Assembly (NCBI GenBank): GCA_001829675.1
Contig: MIBZ01000027.1
Coordinates: 1-36,445 of the forward strand
Origin: Sulfurimonas sp. RIFCSPLOWO2_12_36_12
GTDB taxonomy: Bacteria > Campylobacterota > Campylobacteria > Campylobacterales > Sulfurimonadaceae
Direction of reading: 5' to 3'
Length of the DNA: 36,445 bases
Shown: positions 7,677 through 15,004 of the stretch, one piece after another
How the letters are laid out: each line of letters opens with the position of its first letter
How positions within the stretch are numbered: position 1 is the stretch's first letter
Translations under genes and position numbers: made by a program
The notes under the pieces: model-generated
What the model saw: the letters and a program-made list of their open reading frames with translations, nothing else
Databases searched by the model: none
Told to the model about the DNA's origin: nothing

Positions 7677-7744
7677 TGACGCTTTATGCGTCAAGCTTCA
7701 GTGCCACAGCGGCTAGCGTAGTCAATCGGGACGAGTTCCGATTG
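7677..7744. repeat. intergenic hairpin cluster, possible dispersed element
   Basis: In a 116-base gap two strong stem-loops occur: TGACGC-TTTAT-GCGTCA (7677-7693) and CAATCGGGA-CGAG-TTCCGATTG (7723-7744, nine pairs with one G-T). GCC-ACAGC-GGC between them could form a third. The stretch is visibly richer in G+C than its surroundings. No T-run follows, so a plain terminator is unlikely. A similar CCACAGCGGC string recurs near 11024. It may be a small repeated element, a structured leader of the downstream gene, or a small RNA. Confidence 0.5.
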
Positions 7745-7772
7745 GCGTGATATTAGTAAAAAGGATATAAAT

Positions 7773-8957
7773 TTGAGAACAACATTGATAATCGGTGCAG
7801 GTGGAGTTAGTCGCGTAGTTGTGTATAAATGTGTACAAAATGCGGATGTTTTTGGGAAGATTGTACTGGCAAGCAGAACATTGAAGCGATGTCAAGATAT
7901 AAGAAATGAGTTGCCAAACGCAGATATTGAAGTAGCTTCTGTTGATGCAGACAGCGCGGATGAAGTTATAAAACTTATAAACTCTTGTAAACCGAGTATC
8001 GTTATAAATGTTGCACTTCCTTATCAGGATTTGGCAATTATGGATGCTTGTATTGCCACAAAAACACCGTATCTTGATACCGCAAACTATGAACATCCGG
8101 ATGAAGCTAAATTTGAGTATAAACTTCAATGGGAAAGAGATGCTAAGTTTAAAGAAGCCGGAATAATGGGGCTTTTAGGAAGCGGTTTTGACCCGGGAGC
8201 TACAAATATATTTTGTGCTTATGCTCAAAAACACTATTTCGACGAGATTCATACTATTGATATACTTGATTGTAACGCAGGTGACCATGGTTATGCATTT
8301 GCAACAAACTTTAACCCTGAAATTAATCTTCGTGAAGTCAGTGCAAACGGCAGATATTGGGAGAACGGCGAGTGGATAGAGACAAAACCTCTTGAGATTA
8401 TGCAGGTTTGGGATTATCCTGAAGTCGGTCCAAAAGATAGCTATCTGCTCTACCATGAAGAGATGGAGTCGCTTGTAAAGCATATCAAAGGGCTAAAAAG
8501 AATCAGATTTTTTATGACATTTGGACAGAGCTACATAAAACATATGGAAGTTTTGCAAAATGTCGGCATGCTTGGAATCGAACCGATTGAGCATAAAGGT
8601 ATGATGATAACCCCGATAGAGCTTTTAAAGACGCTTCTGCCGGATCCTGCATCTTTGGGTTCAAGAACTAAAGGAAAAACAAATATCGGAATAGTTGCCG
8701 AGGGTATCAAAGACGGTAAAAAGAGAAAAATTTATATCTATCAAGTAAAAGATCATGAAGAGTGCTTCCGCGAGACAAACTCTCAAGGTGTCTCATATAC
8801 AACAGGTGTTCCGGCTATGATTGGTGCAAAGCTTATGTTAAAAGGCATTTGGAGCGGAGTCGGCGTGTTTAACATGGAACAGATGAATCCTGACCCGTTC
8901 ATGGAAGAGATGAATACTCAGGGACTTCCTTGGCAAATCAAAGAGTTAAGCATATAG
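7773..8957 (+). CDS. carboxy(nor)spermidine dehydrogenase, saccharopine-dehydrogenase family
   Basis: The N-terminus has a Rossmann motif (LIIGAGGVSRVV, about 5-16), followed by NVALPYQD, the DTANYEHPDE segment and GLLGSGFDPGATNIFCAY, all typical of the Lys1-like carboxynorspermidine dehydrogenases. The enzyme condenses aspartate semialdehyde with putrescine (or diaminopropane) using NADPH to give carboxyspermidine. The matching decarboxylase is two genes downstream at 9829, completing the alternative spermidine route known from Campylobacter and Vibrio. The start is TTG at 7773, with AAGGAT eight to ten bases before it. Substrate choice (spermidine or norspermidine) cannot be read from sequence. 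Confidence 0.88.
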   Translation: MRTTLIIGAGGVSRVVVYKCVQNADVFGKIVLASRTLKRCQDIRNELPNADIEVASVDADSADEVIKLINSCKPSIVINVALPYQDLAIMDACIATKTPYLDTANYEHPDEAKFEYKLQWERDAKFKEAGIMGLLGSGFDPGATNIFCAYAQKHYFDEIHTIDILDCNAGDHGYAFATNFNPEINLREVSANGRYWENGEWIETKPLEIMQVWDYPEVGPKDSYLLYHEEMESLVKHIKGLKRIRFFMTFGQSYIKHMEVLQNVGMLGIEPIEHKGMMITPIELLKTLLPDPASLGSRTKGKTNIGIVAEGIKDGKKRKIYIYQVKDHEECFRETNSQGVSYTTGVPAMIGAKLMLKGIWSGVGVFNMEQMNPDPFMEEMNTQGLPWQIKELSI

Positions 8958-9809
8958 ATGACATTTAAAAATATAATAACGAATTTAGAGTCACTGCCGC
9001 CGCTCTCAAACACACCTTTTGTTATTCAACAAATATACAGTTGCGGTTCTCAAAATATTGATATTATAAGACTTGTCAAAGTTATAGAAAATGATGCTGT
9101 GTTGGCTGCAAATATTTTAAAAATGATTAATGCGCCAATATATGGATTTTCACGAAAAATTGCTTCTATTTCACAAGCCGTAACGCTTTTTGGAACAGAT
9201 ATGGTTTATGGTCTAGTGTTAAAATATGCAATCGGGGAACTTTTGAGAGCCGATACCGAGATATATGGCTTGGATAACAAAAGATTTAACGATGTATGCC
9301 AGCTTCAAAGCACTCTGATGATGCAGTGGTACTCAAGGGTAGATTTAAGACATGCTCAAATAATGACTTCGCTGGCACTCATTATGGAGTCCGGAAAACT
9401 TGTTTTGGCCAATGAAGTTATGAAAAGCAGCTATATTAAAAAGTTTACAATCGGGTATAAAAATGCAAAAAATATCACAGAGTATGAACATAATTTATTA
9501 GGAACTACCACATACTATCTCTCGGCACTGCTTTTTGAACATTGGAAATTTGAACCGCTCTATGTTGAGATATTAAAAGGTTTGGATTTTGAAACAGAAG
9601 TAAGTCCAAAAGTCAAGTCATATATAGACTCTATAGATGTGATTAGGGTTGCAATAAATGTTAAAAATATTTTAACAGCAGACTCTATAAAAGATGCTTG
9701 TGATATAGTAGAAGAGATTGGGCTTGATGTGAATGATTTTAAACGAATTGCGTTAAGAGTTAAAGAACAATATAATAAAGTTTTAATAAATAGATTGATA
9801 CAAAAATAG
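8958..9809 (+). CDS. HDOD-domain protein
   Basis: An HDOD domain fills most of the protein: LESLPPLSNTPFVIQQI (about 9-25), VIENDAVLAANILKMINAP and ISQAVTLFGTDMVYGLVLK. HDOD proteins are catalytically dead relatives of HD phosphohydrolases and act in bacterial signalling, often with chemotaxis or second-messenger systems. No partner domain is attached. The ATG directly abuts the TAG of the dehydrogenase gene, so it is in the spermidine operon, between the two enzyme genes. Why a signalling protein sits there is not evident; a link to polyamine status is speculation. Confidence 0.85.
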   Translation: MTFKNIITNLESLPPLSNTPFVIQQIYSCGSQNIDIIRLVKVIENDAVLAANILKMINAPIYGFSRKIASISQAVTLFGTDMVYGLVLKYAIGELLRADTEIYGLDNKRFNDVCQLQSTLMMQWYSRVDLRHAQIMTSLALIMESGKLVLANEVMKSSYIKKFTIGYKNAKNITEYEHNLLGTTTYYLSALLFEHWKFEPLYVEILKGLDFETEVSPKVKSYIDSIDVIRVAINVKNILTADSIKDACDIVEEIGLDVNDFKRIALRVKEQYNKVLINRLIQK

Positions 9810-9828
9810 CAAAAAGTGTAGAGAAATT

Positions 9829-10977
9829 ATGAAAAATTTAAACCAACTAAGCACACCGTATTATATGTGTGATGAATCTCTTTTGAGAAATAATCTAGAA
9901 ATTCTAAATCGTGTACAGATTGAGAGCGGTGCTAAAGTTATTTTAGCGCTTAAAGGTTTTGCTATGTGGAGTACATTTCCATTGGTAAAGCAGTACTTAA
10001 AAGGGTGCACCTCAAGCGGACTTCATGAGGCGCTTTTAGCTAGAGAGGAGTTTGCAAAAGATGATAAAAACTTAGAAGTTCACACATACTCACCGGCTTT
10101 TAAAGATGAGGATATAGACGAAATAGCGCTCATATCCAATCATATAGTTTTTAACTCACCAAACCAACTTTTTAAGTATTGCGATAGAGTGAAAAAAATA
10201 AATCCTGATGTTAGTCTATCTTTGAGAATAAACCCAGAGCAGTCATCTTCGCCGAAAGATATCTACAATCCATGCGGACTATATAGCAGACTTGGCACAA
10301 CGCTTGAAAATTTTGATGAGAGAGTTTTAGAACATATCGAAGGATTAAATTTTCATGCGCTTTGTGAGCAGGATGTTGATGCACTTCTTGAGGTTTTAGA
10401 GGCGTTTGAGGCAAAATTTTCAAAATATTTTAAAGGTATGAAGTATATAAATTTTGGCGGCGGACATCACATAACCAAAAATGGTTATGATGTTGATAAG
10501 CTTATAAAAATTATTAAAGATTTTAGAGCAAAATATGGCGTTGATGTTTATCTTGAGCCAGGAGAAGCAGTCGGATGGCAAACGGGTGTTTTGGTAAGCA
10601 CTGTTTTAGATATTGTTCATAACAAAATGGATATAGCAATTTTAGACACTTCGGCAGAGGCGCATATGCCAGATACTCTTGCAATGCCTTATCGTGCAAT
10701 GGTGCGCGGCAGCGGCGAAGCACAAGAAAAAAAATATACCTATCGTTTAGGCGGAAATACATGTTTGGCCGGTGATATTATGGGTGATTACTCTTTTGAT
10801 GAGCCTCTAAAAGTTGGAGATAAAATTATATTTGAAGACCAGATTCATTACACTTTTGTAAAAAACACTACATTCAACGGTATAAAATTACCATCATTGG
10901 TTATACTAAGGGAAGATAAAACTCTTGATGTTATAAAAGAGTTTGGATATCAAGATTATAAAGGGAGACTTTCATGA
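9829..10977 (+). CDS. nspC: carboxynorspermidine/carboxyspermidine decarboxylase
   Basis: A PLP-dependent decarboxylase of the alanine-racemase fold. The PLP lysine is K42 in VILALKGFAMW, as in this family; FGGGHHITK, the EPGEAVGW segment and C312 in GGNTCLAGD (active-site cysteine from the partner subunit) are all present. It removes CO2 from carboxyspermidine to give spermidine, the last step of the route begun by the gene at 7773. The length of 382 is normal. Its TGA stop overlaps the ATG of a 30-residue ORF (ATGA). Confidence 0.92.
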   Translation: MKNLNQLSTPYYMCDESLLRNNLEILNRVQIESGAKVILALKGFAMWSTFPLVKQYLKGCTSSGLHEALLAREEFAKDDKNLEVHTYSPAFKDEDIDEIALISNHIVFNSPNQLFKYCDRVKKINPDVSLSLRINPEQSSSPKDIYNPCGLYSRLGTTLENFDERVLEHIEGLNFHALCEQDVDALLEVLEAFEAKFSKYFKGMKYINFGGGHHITKNGYDVDKLIKIIKDFRAKYGVDVYLEPGEAVGWQTGVLVSTVLDIVHNKMDIAILDTSAEAHMPDTLAMPYRAMVRGSGEAQEKKYTYRLGGNTCLAGDIMGDYSFDEPLKVGDKIIFEDQIHYTFVKNTTFNGIKLPSLVILREDKTLDVIKEFGYQDYKGRLS

Positions 10978-11066
10978 AGATATTAGTTACATATTGCACA
11001 GGTGCGCAATACTTTAGTCACCACAGCGGCACAAGCGGAGTAAATGATATGGGAGAAAACAGATGA
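10974..11066 (+). CDS. 30-residue small ORF coupled at both ends
   Basis: The ATG overlaps the decarboxylase stop (ATGA at 10974-10977) and its own TGA overlaps the methyltransferase ATG in the same way (11063-11066). It fills the gap exactly, with start MKILVTYCTGAQYF and a Ser/Gly/His-rich tail. No homologue is known to me. It may be a leader that couples translation, a small protein, or the stub of a decayed gene. Part of its DNA (near 11024) resembles the hairpin cluster at 7677-7744. Confidence 0.4.
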   Translation: MKILVTYCTGAQYFSHHSGTSGVNDMGENR

Positions 11067-11617
11067 AAGAAGACAAGCAGAGATGGAATGAGAGATATTT
11101 GGATAATCCAATGCCACAAAGCGTCTCTCCACTTTTAGAGAAGTACATAGAGCATGCAAAAGTAGGGCAGGCAATTGATATTGCGTGTGGAACCGGAAGA
11201 AATACGCACTATCTCTCTGATTTGGGATATATTGTTGATGCTGTTGATATATCGGATTATGCGTTAGAACGAGTTAGAGATAGTGCTACTATAAAAAAAA
11301 TAGATACAGATTTGGATAAATATAATCTAACTCCGAACAAATATGATTTGATTGTAAATATAAACTATCTGAATCGTCGCTTAGTTTCTCAAATGAAAGA
11401 GGCACTTAAAAGCGGCGGTGTTTTGATGTTTGAAACATTTATAGTTGCGCATGGTGATTTTCATCTACCGACAACTAATTTGGACTATTTATTGCGTAAA
11501 AATGAACTTTTACACTCTTTTATAGGACTTGATGTAATCTATTATGAAGAGAGAGTCGATACCAATCTAAGAGGCGAGAGAATTAAAGTAGCTTCTATCG
11601 TAGCTAAAAAAGTATAA
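11063..11617 (+). CDS. class I SAM-dependent methyltransferase (TehB-like)
   Basis: The SAM-binding motif I is AIDIACGTGRNTHYLSDLGY (37-56), followed by the acidic loop VDAVDIS and a later YDLIVNINYLN strand, the standard seven-strand methyltransferase order. The N-terminal RWNERY resembles TehB-like proteins of about 190 residues. The substrate is unknown; tellurite resistance should not be assumed. It ends the spermidine operon. Confidence 0.8.
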   Translation: MKEDKQRWNERYLDNPMPQSVSPLLEKYIEHAKVGQAIDIACGTGRNTHYLSDLGYIVDAVDISDYALERVRDSATIKKIDTDLDKYNLTPNKYDLIVNINYLNRRLVSQMKEALKSGGVLMFETFIVAHGDFHLPTTNLDYLLRKNELLHSFIGLDVIYYEERVDTNLRGERIKVASIVAKKV

Positions 11618-11660
11618 TTTTTTATTATATTTTTATCTAGTATAAAATTTTATAATTTGC

Positions 11661-11666
11661 TATAAT
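11661..11666 (+). promoter_or_regulatory. -10 box for tpx
   Basis: TATAAT preceded by TTTGC, 32 bases before the ATG at 11698, within a T-rich stretch. A second, weaker TATAAT lies ten bases upstream. Confidence 0.55.
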
Positions 11667-11697
11667 TTTCCAATTTTTTATAAAAGGGCGTAATTAA

Positions 11698-12276
11698 ATG
11701 AAAAAAATATCAGTATTGTTTATAACTATGGTACTTTCAACACTTTCTATGGCTGCAGATGTTTCTGTTAACTACAATGGTGAGATAGTAAAAGTTAAAG
11801 GCAATTTTCCTGCAGTAGGCTCAAAGGCACCGGTTGCTCGTGTAACTCAGCCTGATTTTGCTATAAAAACAGTTGGCGGTAAAGCAGACAGGGTTCAGGT
11901 TATAGTAACGGTACCTTCGATAGACACTCCAATATGCTCGGCGCAATCAAAAAGATTTGATGATGAAATAAAACGGTTTTTAGAAGTAGATATGACGGTA
12001 GTTTCTATGGACCTTCCTTATGCAGACGATCGTTTTTGCAAAGGGCAAGGTATCCAAAATATTTCAATCGCTTCTGATTTTGCTTATGGTGAGGTTGGAG
12101 AAAAATACGGTGTCGTTATAAAAAACGGTGAACTTAAAGGATTGTTGATAAGAGCAATTTTTATTGTAGGTAAAAATGGAAGAATTGTTTATCAAGAAAT
12201 TGTTACGGATATCAATAAAGAACCGGATTACAATAAGGTAATGGAAGCAATAAAAACTGCAAATGCATTAAAATAG
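11698..12276 (+). CDS. tpx: thiol peroxidase (Tpx) with signal peptide
   Basis: Atypical 2-Cys peroxiredoxin of the Tpx family, reducing hydrogen and alkyl peroxides. The peroxidatic cysteine is C80 in VPSIDTPICSAQ and the resolving cysteine is C114 in DRFCKGQG, followed by the usual GLLIRAIFIV strand. Unlike the familiar cytoplasmic Tpx, the 192-residue protein begins with a clear signal peptide (KKISVLFITMVLSTLSMAA), adding about 20 residues, so the mature enzyme should be periplasmic. It then needs a periplasmic thiol donor, and the next gene is dsbD. A -10 box lies 32 bases upstream of its ATG. Confidence 0.92.
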   Translation: MKKISVLFITMVLSTLSMAADVSVNYNGEIVKVKGNFPAVGSKAPVARVTQPDFAIKTVGGKADRVQVIVTVPSIDTPICSAQSKRFDDEIKRFLEVDMTVVSMDLPYADDRFCKGQGIQNISIASDFAYGEVGEKYGVVIKNGELKGLLIRAIFIVGKNGRIVYQEIVTDINKEPDYNKVMEAIKTANALK

Positions 12277-12313
12277 ATCTATTTGTAACTAATAATTTTT
12301 TTAGGAGCTTGTT

Positions 12314-14176
12314 ATTTTTACTAAATTAAACCTATTTTTTCTCATTTTATTTGCTTTGCCGTTTTCTCTATTTTCAGATGATGACCTGTCGGCAAGAATA
12401 AACATCTTGCAAGATAAAAATGAGTTTAACATTATTTTAAGTACTGACAAAAGCAACTATATACCAGAAGATATTCTAAGTTTAGATATAAGTGGAGATG
12501 AAGCATCTTTTAACAGTGTTTTTTATAAAGACTCGGAACTTTATGATGGCAAGAATATCTTCTGGAAAAAAACAAAAATAAAAGCTATTGTAGAGTCAAA
12601 ACAAAATAAAGAGTTTAAGCTTATTTTGACATACCAAATATGCAATAAATCCCATAAATGTTCAGAAATTCAAAAATATGAAAAAACATTTACACTCATA
12701 AAGACAACTCAAGCTAAAGAGACACCTGTAAATAAAACCCAAGAAATAGAGCCATGTGCCAAAGGAGAGATCTGCTCAGATGACAAAGAAAAAGTAGATA
12801 TATTCAATGATAAAGTTACAACTCTAATATTTGGCGATGCAAATCAAAGCGATAGCAATGCAACACAAATAAAAAGTGAGCAAGATGACATTGCAGAGAT
12901 GCTTAAAAACAAAAATTTACTCTTTACATTGATAACTTTTTTCGGTTTTGGATTTCTTCTTGCTTTTACTCCATGCATGTTGCCTGTTATTCCTATACTT
13001 TCTGCAGTTATAATTTCTAAAAAAGAGAATATAAGCACAAAAGAAGGCTTTATGCTTTCTCTTATATATGTAATTTCAATGTCCGTCGTTTACGCTATTG
13101 CAGGGGTCGTTGCAGCATCACTTGGAGGCAATATCCAAGCTTTTTTTCAACAAGTATGGATAATAGTTTTGTTTAGCATGTTCTTTTTTGTGTTGGGTTT
13201 GGCAATGTTTGGAACATTTACTATACAAATGCCAAAGAGCATACAATCATTTATGAATAGCAAAGCGCTTTACGGAAAAGATAGAACATATTTTAATGTT
13301 GCTTTATTGGGGATACTCTCGGCGCTTATAGTAGGACCATGCGTTGCACCGCCACTGGTCGGTGCGCTCATATATATTAGCCAAACCGGAAATGAGTTTA
13401 TAGGCGGACTTTCCCTGTTTTTAATGAGTTTTGGAATGGGAGTTCCTTTGCTCTTAATAGGTGCCGGTGCCGGTAAATTTATGCCAAAACCGGGTCCTTG
13501 GATGGTCGATATTAAGCTATTTTTTGGTTTTATGATGATTGGGTTTTCAATATGGATTTTATCTCGCATATTGGATGGGCAAATAATTTTACTTTTATTG
13601 GGGATTTTATTTGCCGCTATGGCAGTTTTTATGAATATATTTGAAAATAAAGCATGCTCGGCTATTGATAGCATTTATCATCTAAAAAAATTAATAGCGC
13701 TGCTTGTTTTGATGTATGGCATTGTTTTGATGATTGGTGCAATTGCAGGCGCATCAAATGTCAAAGACCCGCTAGAACCTTTTAAAGCAAAATTCATAAG
13801 CGACAAAAGACTATTGCTCGCAGAATTTAAAACAATATCTGCTGAAGAGTTTGATGCAACATTGGAAAAACTGCAAAAACCGGCAATGATAGTTTTCACG
13901 GCACAGTGGTGTGATAACTGTAGAGAATTTGATGCAAATGTACTTAGTAAGGTTGAAGTAACGCAGCAGCTCGATATGTTTGAACTTATAAAAGTGGATG
14001 TTACACAAGTCAGAGATATAGATATAGAGCTATTAAAAAGATTTTCATTATATGGCCCTCCCGGCACCATCTTTTATGACGCCAACAAAAAAGAGCTAGA
14101 GAACTTTCGACTCTCAGGCAGTAAAGATAAAAAGCTATTCTTAGAACATATTAAAAAAGTAAAAGCTGCTCTCTAG
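12314..14176 (+). CDS. dsbD: thiol:disulfide interchange protein DsbD
   Basis: DsbD carries electrons from cytoplasmic thioredoxin across the inner membrane to periplasmic thiol proteins. All three parts are present: an N-terminal periplasmic domain with C110-x5-C116, about eight membrane helices with C221 (FTPCMLPV) and C343 (GPCVAPP), and a C-terminal thioredoxin domain with WCDNC (533-536). No ATG, GTG or TTG start gives a whole signal peptide; the nearest, TTG at 12356, cuts it short. An ATT at 12314 lies six bases after AGGAG and yields a textbook signal sequence (FTKLNLFFLILFALPFSLFS), so I use it and number from it. tpx ends 37 bases upstream; the pair is probably co-transcribed. Confidence 0.88.
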   Translation: MFTKLNLFFLILFALPFSLFSDDDLSARINILQDKNEFNIILSTDKSNYIPEDILSLDISGDEASFNSVFYKDSELYDGKNIFWKKTKIKAIVESKQNKEFKLILTYQICNKSHKCSEIQKYEKTFTLIKTTQAKETPVNKTQEIEPCAKGEICSDDKEKVDIFNDKVTTLIFGDANQSDSNATQIKSEQDDIAEMLKNKNLLFTLITFFGFGFLLAFTPCMLPVIPILSAVIISKKENISTKEGFMLSLIYVISMSVVYAIAGVVAASLGGNIQAFFQQVWIIVLFSMFFFVLGLAMFGTFTIQMPKSIQSFMNSKALYGKDRTYFNVALLGILSALIVGPCVAPPLVGALIYISQTGNEFIGGLSLFLMSFGMGVPLLLIGAGAGKFMPKPGPWMVDIKLFFGFMMIGFSIWILSRILDGQIILLLLGILFAAMAVFMNIFENKACSAIDSIYHLKKLIALLVLMYGIVLMIGAIAGASNVKDPLEPFKAKFISDKRLLLAEFKTISAEEFDATLEKLQKPAMIVFTAQWCDNCREFDANVLSKVEVTQQLDMFELIKVDVTQVRDIDIELLKRFSLYGPPGTIFYDANKKELENFRLSGSKDKKLFLEHIKKVKAAL

Positions 14177-14205
14177 CAGTTAAACACTTCAAGAGCTCAA
14201 AAATT

Positions 14206-14826
14206 TTATAATCCCTCAAGAAGAAGATACCAGAGTCTATCTATCTCTTCATCATTTAAAAATAGAGTTGATCTGTTCTTGTACAGTTCAACTAAAGCAT
14301 CTTTTTTTACACTAAATGTATGAGTACACTCTTTATGAGTCGGCAAAAAAGCCCGAAGAAGAGAGACATCATCTTCTACGATAGTTTCAGAACATATAAA
14401 ACACTCAAATTCGGTGTGCAGCCTGCCTTCATGTTCTAATAGCTTTATATATGACTCTATGGCAACCCTCTTTGGATTTTGTTTATTCCAGTTTTGTGAT
14501 GCACTCTCTAAGAGTTCAAAATAAAAGTCATCTAGCTCTTCGGCATCTTTTAAATGCTTATAAAAAAGTGCGCTGAAATCCTGCCATAATCTCAAAAGTT
14601 TATAATCATTTATCCATTTATAGCCAATATGGATTACATCTTTTAGTCTTAATATGTTTGATTTAGATGAGCTCTCTTTTTCATAATCAACTTTAAAACC
14701 TAGATTTATTACCCCATGTCTTGCGCCGTAGAACCTATAAAGAGTATCTAAGCTTTCTCTTGATATTATAGTAACTATTAAATCTTCATCTTTAACTCTG
14801 TTGAGATTTAGAATAAAACCCTGCAT
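14206..14826 (-). CDS. recO: DNA repair protein RecO (epsilon type)
   Basis: A 206-residue protein that begins MQGFILNLNRVKDEDLIVTI, the OB-fold start of RecO with its conserved pattern of linking all later steps to lesion-mediated recombination. The central part is helical and a cysteine pair CFICSE lies at the place of the RecO zinc motif, though the second half of the motif is reduced to one cysteine (HKEC). RecO works with RecR to load RecA on SSB-coated gaps. The short length agrees with other Campylobacterota. It converges on dsbD and diverges from gltB. Identification by pattern only. Confidence 0.72.
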   Translation of the reverse strand: MQGFILNLNRVKDEDLIVTIISRESLDTLYRFYGARHGVINLGFKVDYEKESSSKSNILRLKDVIHIGYKWINDYKLLRLWQDFSALFYKHLKDAEELDDFYFELLESASQNWNKQNPKRVAIESYIKLLEHEGRLHTEFECFICSETIVEDDVSLLRAFLPTHKECTHTFSVKKDALVELYKNRSTLFLNDEEIDRLWYLLLEGL

Positions 14827-14906
14827 TGTTCGCTTCTTTTATACACATATTTTATTTTTAATCAAAAAACTATCCCGATATTATATTTTTTTAAACCTTT
14901 GAATTG

Positions 14907-14912
14907 TATAAT
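14907..14912 (+). promoter_or_regulatory. -10 box for gltBD
   Basis: TATAAT preceded by TTG, 93 bases upstream of the gltB ATG. This leaves a leader of about 85 bases that ends with a strong AGGAG site (14996-15000). I see no riboswitch or strong hairpin in the leader. Confidence 0.5.
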
Positions 14913-15004
14913 GCAACTCTTATCTCTAAATAGACTAAGTTTGTTTAAAAAGAGATTAAATTTGTAGTGAATTTATAAAAAAAATGTAAAATCTAGGAGT
15001 TAGT

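Noticed and set aside
11063..11617. Tellurite resistance function for the TehB-like methyltransferase
   Set aside because: Only the general methyltransferase fold is supported; there is no TehA partner nearby.
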